The notes: generated from the sequence alone by a model not told the origin. A stretch of 34,123 bases of DNA from Anaerolineae bacterium (GCA_022843385.1 JALHNT010000065.1:1-34123); one strand, 5' to 3'; positions 22,594 through 29,995 are shown, counted from the stretch's first letter. Numbers and translations are program-made.

Positions 22594-22866
22594 ATGTCAA
22601 AATTAATCCTCGCCATCATCTTCAATAACGATGCGGTTGATCCCCTCTCGCAAGCACTCCTGACAAAAGAGTATTCCGTGACCAAAATCAGCAGCATCGG
22701 TGGATTCCTGCGTCGCCAGAATACGACTTTCGTCATCGGGGTTGAGGCGGCACGCTTGCCAGATGCACTGACCCTCATCCGCGAGGTGTGTAGTCCCTAC
22801 ACCCGCCCAGAAGGTCATGCCGCTACCATTTTTGTGGTGGATGTGGCCGAATTTGCCCAGGCCTGA
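22594..22866 (+). CDS. PII-like cyclic-di-AMP receptor (DUF970 type), second of pair
   Basis: 90 residues starting two bases after the first gene's stop, so certainly co-transcribed. The signature is better preserved here: KISSIGGFLRRQNTTFVIGV. The B-loop region between the core strands is short in both copies compared with DarA. Adjacent paralogues may form mixed trimers. A perfect hairpin (22884-22904) closes the operon. Confidence 0.82.
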   Translation: MSKLILAIIFNNDAVDPLSQALLTKEYSVTKISSIGGFLRRQNTTFVIGVEAARLPDALTLIREVCSPYTRPEGHAATIFVVDVAEFAQA

Positions 22867-22883
22867 GCCATCTGCACAGAGCA

Positions 22884-22904
22884 ACAGGGAGCGATGCTCC
22901 CTGT
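22884..22904 (+). terminator. Hairpin after the cyclic-di-AMP receptor pair
   Basis: ACAGGGAGC/GCTCCCTGT is a perfect 9-bp stem with a 3-base loop, 18 bases after the stop codon. The T tract is poor (AATCCAATCTAATC), so termination efficiency is uncertain. Confidence 0.6.
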
Positions 22905-22945
22905 AATCCAATCTAATCGATGATCAATAAGAAAGGACTCCTTGA

Positions 22946-23086
22946 ATGATGCCCTATTCGCGGCCGGTTATCACCCTGACCGCGCGGTTGCCCGGCTGGG
23001 TTCTCGTTCCATCTTATGAAGCGCCCCAGCGGCCAGCAGCCGAACTTGCTCATTTTCACTGCCGAGCAACTCGATTAATGGGTTGA
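22946..23086 (+). pseudogene. Truncated paralogue of the 71-aa protein at 23555
   Basis: From ATG 22946 (or 22949) the frame begins SRPVITLTARLPGWVL, clearly related to NKPIIPLTAPLPGWLRF at 23555. The upstream ribosome-binding stretch GAAAGGACT is shared too. After about 20 codons similarity ends and the frame runs antisense through the 3' end of the HEAT-repeat gene to 23086. Only the first fifth to third of the gene survives. Confidence 0.6.
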
Positions 23087-23354
23087 CTGCCGGCTCACCA
23101 ATTTTCACGAGTGCCGCCGAGGCCAGCCGCCAAACCGACTGTTGATCATCGCTCAGCGCTTCTATGAGGGCAGGGACAGCATATTCCCCAATCTTAATCA
23201 GTTCCCACGCCGCCCGGAGTTGAGCGCTTTCATCCCCATAATGCAGCTTATTGACGGCAGACCATACCTTCAGCAACTGATTCTCTTGAACTGCTGAAGT
23301 GTCTTTTTCACTTTGCAATCGTTTCAGAAGTTTTGAACGCTTGGGATGATTCAT
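22971..23354 (-). CDS. HEAT-repeat protein
   Basis: 127 residues from ATG 23354 (ribosome-binding site aggaaac). After a basic N-terminus (HPKRSKLLKRLQ) come at least two to three HEAT/PBS-lyase-type repeats: QLRAAWELIKIGEYAVPALI, VWRLASAALVKIGEPAVNPL and VRLLAAGALHKM. They form a short alpha-solenoid for protein binding. The last ~12 residues (EPSRATARSG) are antisense to the truncated paralogue at 22946, so the natural C-terminus was probably lost when that fragment was joined. The partner is unknown. Confidence 0.8.
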   Translation of the reverse strand: MNHPKRSKLLKRLQSEKDTSAVQENQLLKVWSAVNKLHYGDESAQLRAAWELIKIGEYAVPALIEALSDDQQSVWRLASAALVKIGEPAVNPLIELLGSENEQVRLLAAGALHKMEREPSRATARSG

Positions 23355-23554
23355 CTCAAGTTTCCTCTTAGTGGTATTATTATCTATTTACAAAATTATA
23401 GGCTATGATAGATTACGAATACCTTGCCCATCCTTGCAAATGGATTGGGTTTTAGTTTGGATGGCCTGAAGAATTTGTAAATTCGTTTTTGGAAACATCC
23501 AGCATTATCCGATCCACCAAAACGTTCTCTCCCTGAAAGGACTGCGAGACCCTT

Positions 23555-23770
23555 ATGCAACCCAATAAACCGATCATCCCCCTGACCGCGCCGCTGCCCG
23601 GCTGGTTGAGATTTCAACATCGTCGCAGCGGTCGAACGCTGGACTTCAATCCGGCCTACTCTGAACATCGGCAGATTATGAGCCGATTCGCCCGCAATCC
23701 CGACTGGGAAAATATCACCGCACACTACACGCAATCGACTTCTGAGGATAATGACCCAGCCACCGTTTAA
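23555..23770 (+). CDS. Hypothetical 71-aa protein (PLPGW motif)
   Basis: 71 residues from ATG 23555, with GAAAGGACTG about 12 bases upstream. The N-terminal motif KPIIPLTAPLPGWLRFQ is shared with the fragment at 22946. The rest is polar and basic (RSGRTLDFNPAYSEHRQIM). No family is recognised. The two copies suggest a small gene that travels or duplicates near the HEAT and cyclic-di-AMP genes. Confidence 0.55.
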   Translation: MQPNKPIIPLTAPLPGWLRFQHRRSGRTLDFNPAYSEHRQIMSRFARNPDWENITAHYTQSTSEDNDPATV

Positions 23771-23945
23771 TACATTCATGGGCCTAGTGGAATTAACTCA
23801 TTGAGGCTTTAGGTGACGCTAATCGATGCGCTCATTTTGCCTGTCGATGCATACCGCCGAAAAGCGCTGTCCAACAGATGGTTGCCGTTGCAATTTCAGT
23901 CAGGTGACAAAGGCGGTTGACCTCTTTAGCGAACGAATACCCCCT

Positions 23946-24090
23946 TCAGAAAAGCGCCTCAATGTGATATAATTGAGGAGTCTCGCAACTCCGTTTCCCT
24001 CATCTGACAATCGAACGATCTCCCTGAACGAACGCCAACCGCGATAACGTTATCCGCGCGTCTTCCCCTCTTGCGTTCACAGGAAATCCC
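23946..24090 (+). repeat. AP2/HNH promoter-leader repeat, copy B
   Basis: The intact partner of 21874-22020, directly upstream of the endonuclease gene. It contains TATAAT (23968-23973), a run with GAGGAG/CTC pairings, ACAATCGAACGATC (about 24007-24020) and the palindrome GATAACGTTATC (24043-24054). About 117 bases lie between the -10 box and the ATG, so the transcript has a long structured leader. Confidence 0.8.
24043..24054. promoter_or_regulatory. Palindrome GATAACGTTATC, copy 3
   Basis: Exact copy in the leader of the AP2/HNH gene, flanked by GCG and CGCGCG. The corresponding site in leader copy A keeps only the right half (GACGTTATC). Confidence 0.45.
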
Positions 24091-24092
24091 CC

Positions 24093-24914
24093 ATGCCACA
24101 AATACCTCTATCAAACCGACCGGGTATGTTCACTTTGGTCTCCGACATCGACTTGACGCTCATCAGTTCCTTCCGCTGGCGGCTCAATTCCAACGGCTAC
24201 GCAGTCACCAACATGCGCGGCGACGATGGCAAATCGCGAATGACCTATCTACATCGCTTCTTGATGAAGCCACCGCCCGGCCTCCAGGTCGATCACATTT
24301 TTGCCGATAAGCTCGACAATCGCCGCGAGTCCCTACGTATTGTCTCCCCCGCTGAGAACCAGCGCAGCAAGCATACCGCCGCACCCTCTTCGACGGGTTT
24401 TCGCGGTGTTACCCAGACCCGCAGCGGCACGTTCCACGCCCAGATCAAAGTTGACGGTCAGACGATCCGACTTGGCACACACATCGACCTGGAGACCGCC
24501 GTTCACGTTCGCGATGCGGCAGCCCGGAGATTTCATGGCAATTATGCATGGCTCAACCACCCTGACATCCCGACAACGCCAGAGATCGAAGCGCTGCTCG
24601 ACCACGTTTTGACGGGCCAGCCGCCGCCGAAGCCTCGTAAGCCGAAGCCAGCGTCACTCGGTAAATCGGCATTTCGAGGGGTTTATTCGGAGCGTGGGAA
24701 ATGGAGAGCGAAAATCAGTGTGGCCTATAAAGACGTGCATCTCGGTTACTTCGATTCTGAACACGAGGCAGCCGAAGCCTATGATCGCGCTGCGCTCCTG
24801 TATCATGCCAAGCCGAAACTCAATTTCCTTCAAGATGAAGCCCCAACGCCCGATCCCCTGCTCTCGACGGTTGCGTTAAATGCGGCTGAGATCGAGATCA
24901 TCTCGTTCGTTTAG
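24093..24914 (+). CDS. AP2/HNH homing-endonuclease-like protein
   Basis: 273 residues. An HNH nuclease domain at about 50-90 reads YLHRFLMKPPPGLQVDHIF and KLDNRRESLRIVSPAENQ, with His54, Asp67-His68, Asn76 and Asn89 as the metal and active-site residues. Two AP2-type DNA-binding domains follow, at about 102-152 (GFRGVTQTRSGTFHAQIKV, LGTHIDLETAV) and 193-245 (AFRGVYSERGKWRAKISV, LGYFDSEHEAA). They are joined by a proline/lysine linker. Such proteins are free-standing homing endonucleases that cut a specific site to spread their own gene. The gene lies behind a duplicated leader. It appears intact. Confidence 0.92.
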   Translation: MPQIPLSNRPGMFTLVSDIDLTLISSFRWRLNSNGYAVTNMRGDDGKSRMTYLHRFLMKPPPGLQVDHIFADKLDNRRESLRIVSPAENQRSKHTAAPSSTGFRGVTQTRSGTFHAQIKVDGQTIRLGTHIDLETAVHVRDAAARRFHGNYAWLNHPDIPTTPEIEALLDHVLTGQPPPKPRKPKPASLGKSAFRGVYSERGKWRAKISVAYKDVHLGYFDSEHEAAEAYDRAALLYHAKPKLNFLQDEAPTPDPLLSTVALNAAEIEIISFV

Positions 24915-24918
24915 CATG

Positions 24919-24930
24919 GATTACGTATTC
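24919..24930. promoter_or_regulatory. Palindrome-like GATTACGTATTC, copy 2
   Basis: One mismatch from GATTACGTAATC, five bases after the endonuclease stop. It is followed by GTTTGTTCGCTTTAT, a tail repeated at the copies at 24980 and 29555. Confidence 0.4.
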
Positions 24931-24979
24931 GTTTGTTCGCTTTATCCTCCCCACTTATCGTCGCCACTCTCACAGCGCA

Positions 24980-24991
24980 GAATACGTAATC
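24980..24991. promoter_or_regulatory. Palindrome-like GAATACGTAATC, copy 3
   Basis: The reverse complement of the 12-mer at 24919, 60 bases away, again followed by TTTGTTCGGTTTATTC. The two face each other upstream of the HTH gene at 25052, the layout of a paired operator. Confidence 0.45.
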
Positions 24992-25051
24992 CTTTGTTCG
25001 GTTTATTCCCGACCGCCCTCCCCTATCTTCTATCCCTATCCAGGAGTTATC

Positions 25052-25624
25052 ATGCCCAAGCTTTTCGATTACAGCCTCACCGACGCGCAAGAAGCGCAGC
25101 TTGCTATCACTATCCTTCGCTCTAAACGTCCCGAACTGACCAAACGCGCCCGCGCCATCTGGCTGCTGCACGAGGGTGTCCCTGTCCGAGAAGTCGCTGC
25201 TACATTGGAAGTCTCCTCGCGCACCACCATCTACGCCTGGTGGCGTATCTTCCAGGAAAGCGGCTTGGAGGGCCTCATCAGCTACCGACCACGCGGCAGA
25301 CCGTATGCTGCCAATGCCGACTACTGCGAGATACTTCATCTGGCGCTCTCCGTCGAGCCATCTGCACTCGGTTATAAGCAGGACGGCTGGACAAGCAAAG
25401 CCCTGCGCCATCATCTGGAGCAGGAGACGGGTATCTCCATGAGTGATCGTCGCTTCCGTGACCTGCTGCGACGGCTCAACATCCGTTATGAGCGCTCACC
25501 TGGGCGGCCATTTTCCGCCGCCAAGCTTGAAGCCCTCGAAGACCAACTGCGCCGCTATCGCTTCCCACCGCCGCTTTCCTCGTTTAAACCGAAGCCTTAT
25601 TACACTTGGAAACCGAAGAAGTAA
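25052..25624 (+). CDS. IS630-type winged-HTH protein lacking a DDE domain
   Basis: 190 residues behind aggag. Residues about 8-75 are an HTH_23/29-type homeodomain-like motif (LTKRARAIWLLHEGVPVREV, ATLEVSSRTTIYAWWRIFQE). Residues 100-150 form a second winged HTH (GWTSKALRHHLEQETGISM). This is the N-terminal DNA-binding part of IS630-family transposases. The DDE catalytic half (about 150 residues) is absent and the protein ends in a proline/lysine tail. No IS ends are seen. Either it is a truncated transposase or a domesticated DNA-binding protein. The intact ribosome-binding site and clean stop favour expression. Confidence 0.75.
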   Translation: MPKLFDYSLTDAQEAQLAITILRSKRPELTKRARAIWLLHEGVPVREVAATLEVSSRTTIYAWWRIFQESGLEGLISYRPRGRPYAANADYCEILHLALSVEPSALGYKQDGWTSKALRHHLEQETGISMSDRRFRDLLRRLNIRYERSPGRPFSAAKLEALEDQLRRYRFPPPLSSFKPKPYYTWKPKK

Positions 25625-25668
25625 TCGACCCGCGCCTCTCGCCGCCGAAGCCTTTCAAGAAGCTCGCA

Positions 25669-25873
25669 ATGCCGGGATATGAAGGACGTGATATTCAAGG
25701 CCGGCAAGAAGTGATGACCGAAATCGTGCTGGAGATCATCGAGCGGTTCAGGATCGCCGTGTCATATGATAACCTTGATCGACTTGACCGCAGTATTCGA
25801 GGGGGAACAGGACGTTGCGCCAGATGGGATCGCGGCGTTTCAATCGCTGACGATTTGTACCCTTTGGGATTGA
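25669..25873 (+). pseudogene. Decayed coding stretch with a probable frameshift
   Basis: Downstream of the HTH gene one plus frame reads well from 25669 to about 25765 (MTEIVLEIIERFRIAVS). Another frame then reads well from ATG 25766 to a TGA at 25871 (MITLIDLTAVFEGEQDVAPD, 35 codons). The simplest view is a gene broken by a frameshift near 25765. The 3' end runs under the Spo0M-like gene. No family is recognised. Confidence 0.25.
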
Positions 25874-26310
25874 CCTGTGCCGATAGAGCCTTTGACCGAG
25901 ACATGGGCGTGGACTCTGAAGTCGTGATCTTCTTCATCCATCATCGACCCGATTTGCCCGATGGCACCCAGCATACCCCCGGCGTTCCCGAGTGTCTGGT
26001 AAAAGGTCGTGTTGAGGTTTTCAATAGGTAGTCTGAAGCCGACTTCCTTGCGCTCGCCCGGCGTCATCTCGAACGCCTCTGACGGCGTCACTTTGCCGCA
26101 CTCATGGGTGTGCGTCCGACGTTCACCGACTGGGCCTCTGGTGATCGTTCCCACCAGTTTGACCTCGATGCCCGTCACCTGCTGCGGACTCTTGCTGGTC
26201 AAAATCACCGTGCCCAACACATAACCTGCGCTCTGTGAAAGGGTCTCGTCAACTTGTAGCTCGACGCTGACGCCGCCGATACCGAAAAATTGTTTGATGC
26301 GAGCCAACAT
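25840..26310 (-). CDS. Spo0M-like arrestin-fold protein, short form
   Basis: 156 residues from ATG 26310 (ribosome-binding site aggaagag). It begins like Spo0M/SpoOM proteins: IKQFFGIGGVSVELQVDETL, then VLGTVILTSKSPQQVTGIEV and ERKEVGFRLPI, an arrestin-like beta sandwich. Canonical Spo0M is about 250 residues, so the second sandwich is missing here. The 3' end lies against a frameshifted stretch, which suggests truncation by rearrangement. In Bacillus Spo0M modulates sporulation and cytoskeletal functions; the role in other phyla is unclear. Confidence 0.75.
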   Translation of the reverse strand: MLARIKQFFGIGGVSVELQVDETLSQSAGYVLGTVILTSKSPQQVTGIEVKLVGTITRGPVGERRTHTHECGKVTPSEAFEMTPGERKEVGFRLPIENLNTTFYQTLGNAGGMLGAIGQIGSMMDEEDHDFRVHAHVSVKGSIGTGQSQRVQIVSD

Positions 26311-26492
26311 GACCGTTTCTCTTCCTGTTAAGCCGGGAATATACTCCCATTCTAGGCAGAATAGGGTCTGGGGGCAATTTGATGGCTCGCGATCCGACGC
26401 TACCCCCTGTTGTTACCGCTCCCACTCGGATATCTATCTATCGTCGGTGCAATGACCGGGCTGTTTTATAAGCAGATGATTTTGGGAGATAC

Positions 26493-26498
26493 TATAAT
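26493..26498 (+). promoter_or_regulatory. -10 box (TATAAT) of the secreted-protein gene
   Basis: Perfect TATAAT about 57 bases before ATG 26555. The -35 region is not a clear match. The intergenic region 26311-26492 holds no other supported element. Confidence 0.5.
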
Positions 26499-26554
26499 CG
26501 TGGGTGTTGCCTGGTGTTTGTCAAACAAGTTCGAATTTTGAAAAGGAAAAGATT

Positions 26555-27310
26555 ATGATACGCCGCTTACGCATTATGATAGTTATCCTCAGCTTTTTGA
26601 TTGTTCCGACCGCTTTTAGTCTGGCTCAGACAGACGATCTCTCACAGGCCATCCCCCTGCGCGTTGAAGTGGCCGTGACCGGCGAGTTGACCAGCAGCGC
26701 ACCCACCGTGCTGTACAGCTTCGAAGCCTTTGAAAGCCTGCGTATGGGGTTTTATGCCGATGTCACTGATGGCGATATGAGCCTCACCCTCGTTGTCCTG
26801 GATGAAGACGGGCAGACGCTGTTAGCCGAATCGAACGGCGTCCATAACAACGGTGTCGTAGCCACCCTGCCTAAACAGGGACAATATTACCTCGCGGTAA
26901 CAGGTCAGGATGGCAGTTCGGCTGCCTATCGTCTCATGATAGATGCTGATCCGGCGCTGCCCCTCAATGCCAGCATCCTGTGGTCATATGCAGCAAGCGG
27001 TTCATCCGCCAAATGTGAGGAAAATACGCCAGCGGCGATTCTGCGCCCCGATGAAAACTTGAATGTGTGCTTTACCCTGTCCCTGATTGATGAGACGATT
27101 TCGCTCACGGCGGAATGGTGGTCGCCTTCAGGAGAGATTGTCTCACAGGAAAGCGCGGATTTCAGTTCAGGCTACAACTTTGTGCCTTCGCTCACCGGGA
27201 TTATTTACGATGGTGAGACTTCCTTCAGTGAGGGCTGGTGGCAGGTTCACCTGCTGATTAACGGCCAACTGGCGCATATCCAGTGGCTATGGGTGTCATC
27301 AGAAACCTGA
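26555..27310 (+). CDS. Secreted protein with PPC-like beta domain
   Basis: 251 residues from ATG 26555, chosen because aaaggaaaag lies just upstream and the N-terminus is then a classic signal peptide (MIRRLRIMIVILSFLIVPTA, then FSLAQ cleavage context). Residues about 35-140 resemble a bacterial pre-peptidase C-terminal (PPC) beta sandwich (GELTSSAPTVLYSFEAFESL, GQYYLAVTGQDGSSAAYRLM). A second beta domain with paired Cys and many Trp follows (about 150-250; EWWSPSGEIV, EGWWQVHLLINGQ). It has no peptidase motif. It is probably an extracellular binding protein. Confidence 0.75.
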   Translation: MIRRLRIMIVILSFLIVPTAFSLAQTDDLSQAIPLRVEVAVTGELTSSAPTVLYSFEAFESLRMGFYADVTDGDMSLTLVVLDEDGQTLLAESNGVHNNGVVATLPKQGQYYLAVTGQDGSSAAYRLMIDADPALPLNASILWSYAASGSSAKCEENTPAAILRPDENLNVCFTLSLIDETISLTAEWWSPSGEIVSQESADFSSGYNFVPSLTGIIYDGETSFSEGWWQVHLLINGQLAHIQWLWVSSET

Positions 27311-27325
27311 TAATCAATCGCTGAT

Positions 27326-27353
27326 AGGGGCTTTGCATGAAGCCCCTCTTTTC
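27326..27353 (+). terminator. Intrinsic terminator of the secreted-protein gene
   Basis: AGGGGCTT/AAGCCCCT, an 8-bp perfect stem with a 6-base loop, followed by CTTTTCT, 16 bases after the stop codon. Confidence 0.85.
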
Positions 27354-27418
27354 TCCTACCACTATCGCCCGACCAGGAGCGCCGATTTCTAGGTCATTCA
27401 CCTAAAGAGGTCAACATT

Positions 27419-27697
27419 TTAATAGGTGCCTGCCAGCGCCGGTTGGGCCCTCCATTGAGCAATGAGTTGATCAACAAATGGATTGGCAATCACCGACATT
27501 TTTATACTTGCAGTTTCAATTTTCAGATTAAATAGATAAATAAGGGCAATCCGTCCACCGGTTAAAGGATATTCTTGACACTCCACGAGGTGAATTGTCC
27601 AACCTGCTTGTAGGAGAGAAACGAGTCTATCGCCACCCGTGTACTTTTCGGAACTTTCATGCCAATGCCGATAGTCTGTTGGATACATCTTGCCCAT
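27419..27697 (-). CDS. Conserved small protein, paralogue of 12875-13132
   Basis: 92 residues from ATG 27697. The pattern YRHWHESSEKYTGGDRLVSL, GWTIHLVE, GGRIALIYLFNL and MSVIANPFVDQL matches its paralogue at 12875 across the full length. The N-terminus is a few residues longer. It lies convergent with the secreted-protein gene. Function is unknown. Confidence 0.75.
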   Translation of the reverse strand: MGKMYPTDYRHWHESSEKYTGGDRLVSLLQAGWTIHLVECQEYPLTGGRIALIYLFNLKIETASIKMSVIANPFVDQLIAQWRAQPALAGTY

Positions 27698-28044
27698 GGT
27701 TAAACTCTTTTCTGCTACTTAAAAATTTTCTGACTGGATGACAGCAGCCTGAACAGTTGCAATGGAGATCAATGAAGAGGCTGGCAAACCTCAAAAATGG
27801 GCTTTTTCTTAGTCTGCCATAGTAAAGACCGTGAAACCCTTAAGATCTATAAGCTCATCGAAAATAGCCTCCTGTATATCCTCAGAGCAGGAGGCTCAGC
27901 TATAAGTGAGCGCCGTTAGGTGGAAGCTGCGAAAGTTGCGTATGACCGAAGGGAACGGTCACACCATAGAGGCGATTTGACGCGATTTCAGCGCGTAACC
28001 TGCCTGTGAGGCGCAAATGTGGCGACGGTTGCGCGCGACCAGGA
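27698..28044. other. Non-coding stretch with a 9-bp hairpin
   Basis: No supported gene. AGCCTCCTG (27866-27874) pairs with CAGGAGGCT (27888-27896) around a 13-base loop. There is no T tract, so a weak terminator for the leftward gene at 28045 is possible but not convincing. Confidence 0.45.
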
Positions 28045-28362
28045 TTACGACGCGACCTTATGGACGAACCGTCGGGCTATTGCTTTGCAGGCGTAAAGAT
28101 CATCGCCGGCTGTCAGCAGACCCGTCGGCACACCGTCCCGACTGAGGAGCATACAACGCTGGCAAGCCCAAGTCTGACGCTTATGCCACTGACCCGCCGT
28201 TTCGGTGCGGATCTGCGCGCACAACGCTTCTGCCTGCTGGCGCGGCATGTGGACTTTGAGTGCGATTTCCGCCAAGTGAACCATTTCGACTTCATACCCA
28301 TTTTCTTCGGTTTTGGTCTCAGCCAGTTTCGTGGCGACGTAGTTAACACCGATATTGTTCAT
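28045..28362 (-). CDS. Hypothetical 105-aa protein with CxxC
   Basis: The start is set at ATG 28362 because an excellent gggagg lies 10 bases upstream, although the frame is open to 28416. A helical N-terminal half (NYVATKLAETKTEENGYEVE, then VHLAEIALKVHMPRQQAEAL) is followed by WACQRCMLLSRDG, a single CxxC that could bind metal by dimerisation or sit in a redox site, and a helical tail. No family is recognised. Confidence 0.6.
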   Translation of the reverse strand: MNNIGVNYVATKLAETKTEENGYEVEMVHLAEIALKVHMPRQQAEALCAQIRTETAGQWHKRQTWACQRCMLLSRDGVPTGLLTAGDDLYACKAIARRFVHKVAS

Positions 28363-28633
28363 GATCTCTTCCTCCCAAAATAAAACAGCGCTGCCCGCTG
28401 TCAGGGGTAGCGCCAATGTTTCTCGGTGTAGTATGCCGATGTGTCAACGATGGATAACAGCGTGCTGGTCTCGTGATGCGAAAACCAGAGTATTACTATG
28501 TATCATCTTAGATTATCGTAACGCCGAAATTCTGGTGGCGCGTAGTGACATTTGTCATGACTTCTGACCGTTGCTGCGCCATCACGTCGAGGCCGTATAG
28601 TGTTTTAGAATATCGGAGTTCTTGCTCAAATGG

Positions 28634-28789
28634 ATGCTGTTGGCAATGCCCTTCCTAGCTATGCGCGATGAAGCTATTCAAGCCCCAAGTCAAATCGTTC
28701 CTGACAGCCATCAGCAACGCCGTGTGGTTCCGCTAGAGACGAGTGACTACGCGCAGATGGAGGCTGCTGCCGTGCGAATTAGCGGCTGA
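28634..28789 (+). CDS. Possible 51-aa ORF or gene remnant
   Basis: The frame from ATG 28634 (open further upstream from about 28601) encodes MLLAMPFLAMRDEAIQAPSQ and ends METAAAVRISG-like at 28789 with good coding character. No ribosome-binding site precedes the ATG, so this may be the C-terminal end of a lost gene. Confidence 0.25.
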   Translation: MLLAMPFLAMRDEAIQAPSQIVPDSHQQRRVVPLETSDYAQMEAAAVRISG

Positions 28790-29193
28790 CGGCGTGTCCA
28801 GAAAATGAACAGATTTAGACAGGGGTATTCAGAGCGACCGCTAAATCGTGAGGCATATCGGGGATGCAGCTATATCCTCGCCCACGTCTGCACACTTCCA
28901 CAAAATGTACATTTCCAGCCTCCAAGTCCATTTCGCCTGTCCGCGATACGCGCGTTTCGACACGCCACACGCCTTCTGATTCCTGCGATTCCTTATCGCT
29001 TCGCCAGCACCCCTCTATGCGCGATTGGCGGCCTATTCTGAAGCACTCCGACTTTCCCTAAGCTCTCCTACACTCTCCACAACCCCCGATAACGCGCGTC
29101 ACACAGGGGTCGCTAGATGCCCTTCTCGGCCATGCACATAGAGACCCCCGCCAGCTCACTTTTCATCATTCTCCAGTATTCGACCCCCTGCCC
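28790..29193. other. No supported gene
   Basis: Plus-strand frames at 28805-29061 are C/P/R-rich and lack ribosome-binding sites. I see no repeat or structure here apart from CCCGATAACGCG at about 29085, a half-match to the GATAACGTTATC palindrome. Confidence 0.4.
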
Positions 29194-29472
29194 TTACGCA
29201 ATAGGCTTCTCGGATTGTACCGAACGCAGCACCCGCAAGTTGTACTTCAGCCTTCTCCCCCAGCCGCTAACACGCTCTTGCAGATAGCCATACTCGATCA
29301 ACCGCTTCACCAGATCGTGGGTCGCTGAGAGTGAGAGATCAATCTCCAGGCTGATCCGCCGATATGTGGGAGCGCGTTTGACAAACAACAAATAGTTCTC
29401 GATGAAGATCATCGCCGCATGTTCGCGGGAACTGAGTTGCTCCGGCGTGGGATTCGTTTTCTTGACTCGCAT
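29194..29472 (-). CDS. Winged-helix DNA-binding protein
   Basis: 92 residues from ATG 29472 (ribosome-binding site aggagaa). SREHAAMIFIENYLLFVKRA, PTYRRISLEIDLSLSATHDL and VKRLIEYGYLQ form a LexA/MarR-like winged helix with a basic C-terminus. No second domain is present. It faces away from the small phage-like genes, with the palindrome at 29555 between them, so it may be their repressor. Confidence 0.75.
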   Translation of the reverse strand: MRVKKTNPTPEQLSSREHAAMIFIENYLLFVKRAPTYRRISLEIDLSLSATHDLVKRLIEYGYLQERVSGWGRRLKYNLRVLRSVQSEKPIA

Positions 29473-29554
29473 GTTGTTTTCTCCTGGTGGAATTGTATGA
29501 ATGAAAGTTGATGGCCTTGAAAAAAAAGGCGGCTTACTTTTAAACCGAACAAAC

Positions 29555-29566
29555 GAATACGTAATC
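29555..29566. promoter_or_regulatory. Palindrome-like GAATACGTAATC, copy 4
   Basis: Between divergent genes 29472 and 29669. On the minus strand it reads GATTACGTATTC followed by GTTTGTTCGGTTT, matching the copies at 24919 and 24980 over more than 20 bases. Confidence 0.45.
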
Positions 29567-29668
29567 TAGCCGTTCGGGACACGACCTTAGCATCCCTACA
29601 TCGCTGCCCCTGCCCCGCCAGCAAGTGACCATGACCGCCTTCGCTATCGCTGCCGCGAACGCCTAATC

Positions 29669-29995
29669 ATGACCATCGCGAACGTCTATGAAGGTAGTTC
29701 ACACCCCATCATCATGACGTTCGTCGATAGCGTGACGCGCGAACCCATCACCCTCACCAGCGTGACATGGACACTCAAGAACGGCCCGGATGGGGCTATC
29801 GTCAACGGGCGTGAAAATGTTGAGGTCACTCCATCTTCGACGATTGAGATTGTCCTGGAGCCGGAGGACACACAATTTGAGGATGGGAAAAATCGCGTCC
29901 TCTTTATCGACGGCGTTTATGATTCTAGCGACTTCGGAACGGGCATGACTCTCACCTACTGGGAGAAATTCACGGTCAGGAAGCTCGGATCGTAA
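29669..29995 (+). CDS. Hypothetical 108-aa protein, phage-structural-like
   Basis: 108 residues, beta-rich with short strands (HPIIMTFVDSVTREPITLTS, TIEIVLEPEDTQFEDGKNRV). The N-terminus resembles small phage tail or baseplate beta-domain proteins, but this is only a general likeness. ATG 29669 has no clear ribosome-binding site. It is followed 58 bases later by another small gene with the same look. Confidence 0.55.
   Translation: MTIANVYEGSSHPIIMTFVDSVTREPITLTSVTWTLKNGPDGAIVNGRENVEVTPSSTIEIVLEPEDTQFEDGKNRVLFIDGVYDSSDFGTGMTLTYWEKFTVRKLGS

Noticed and set aside
22040..22600. Minus-strand 186-codon frame
   Set aside because: Most of it is antisense to the cyclic-di-AMP receptor gene, whose product matches a known family.
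25606..26031. Plus-strand 141-codon frame as one gene
   Set aside because: It needs a TTG start inside the HTH gene and its second half is antisense to the Spo0M-like gene; only a short central part is plausible, reported as decayed.
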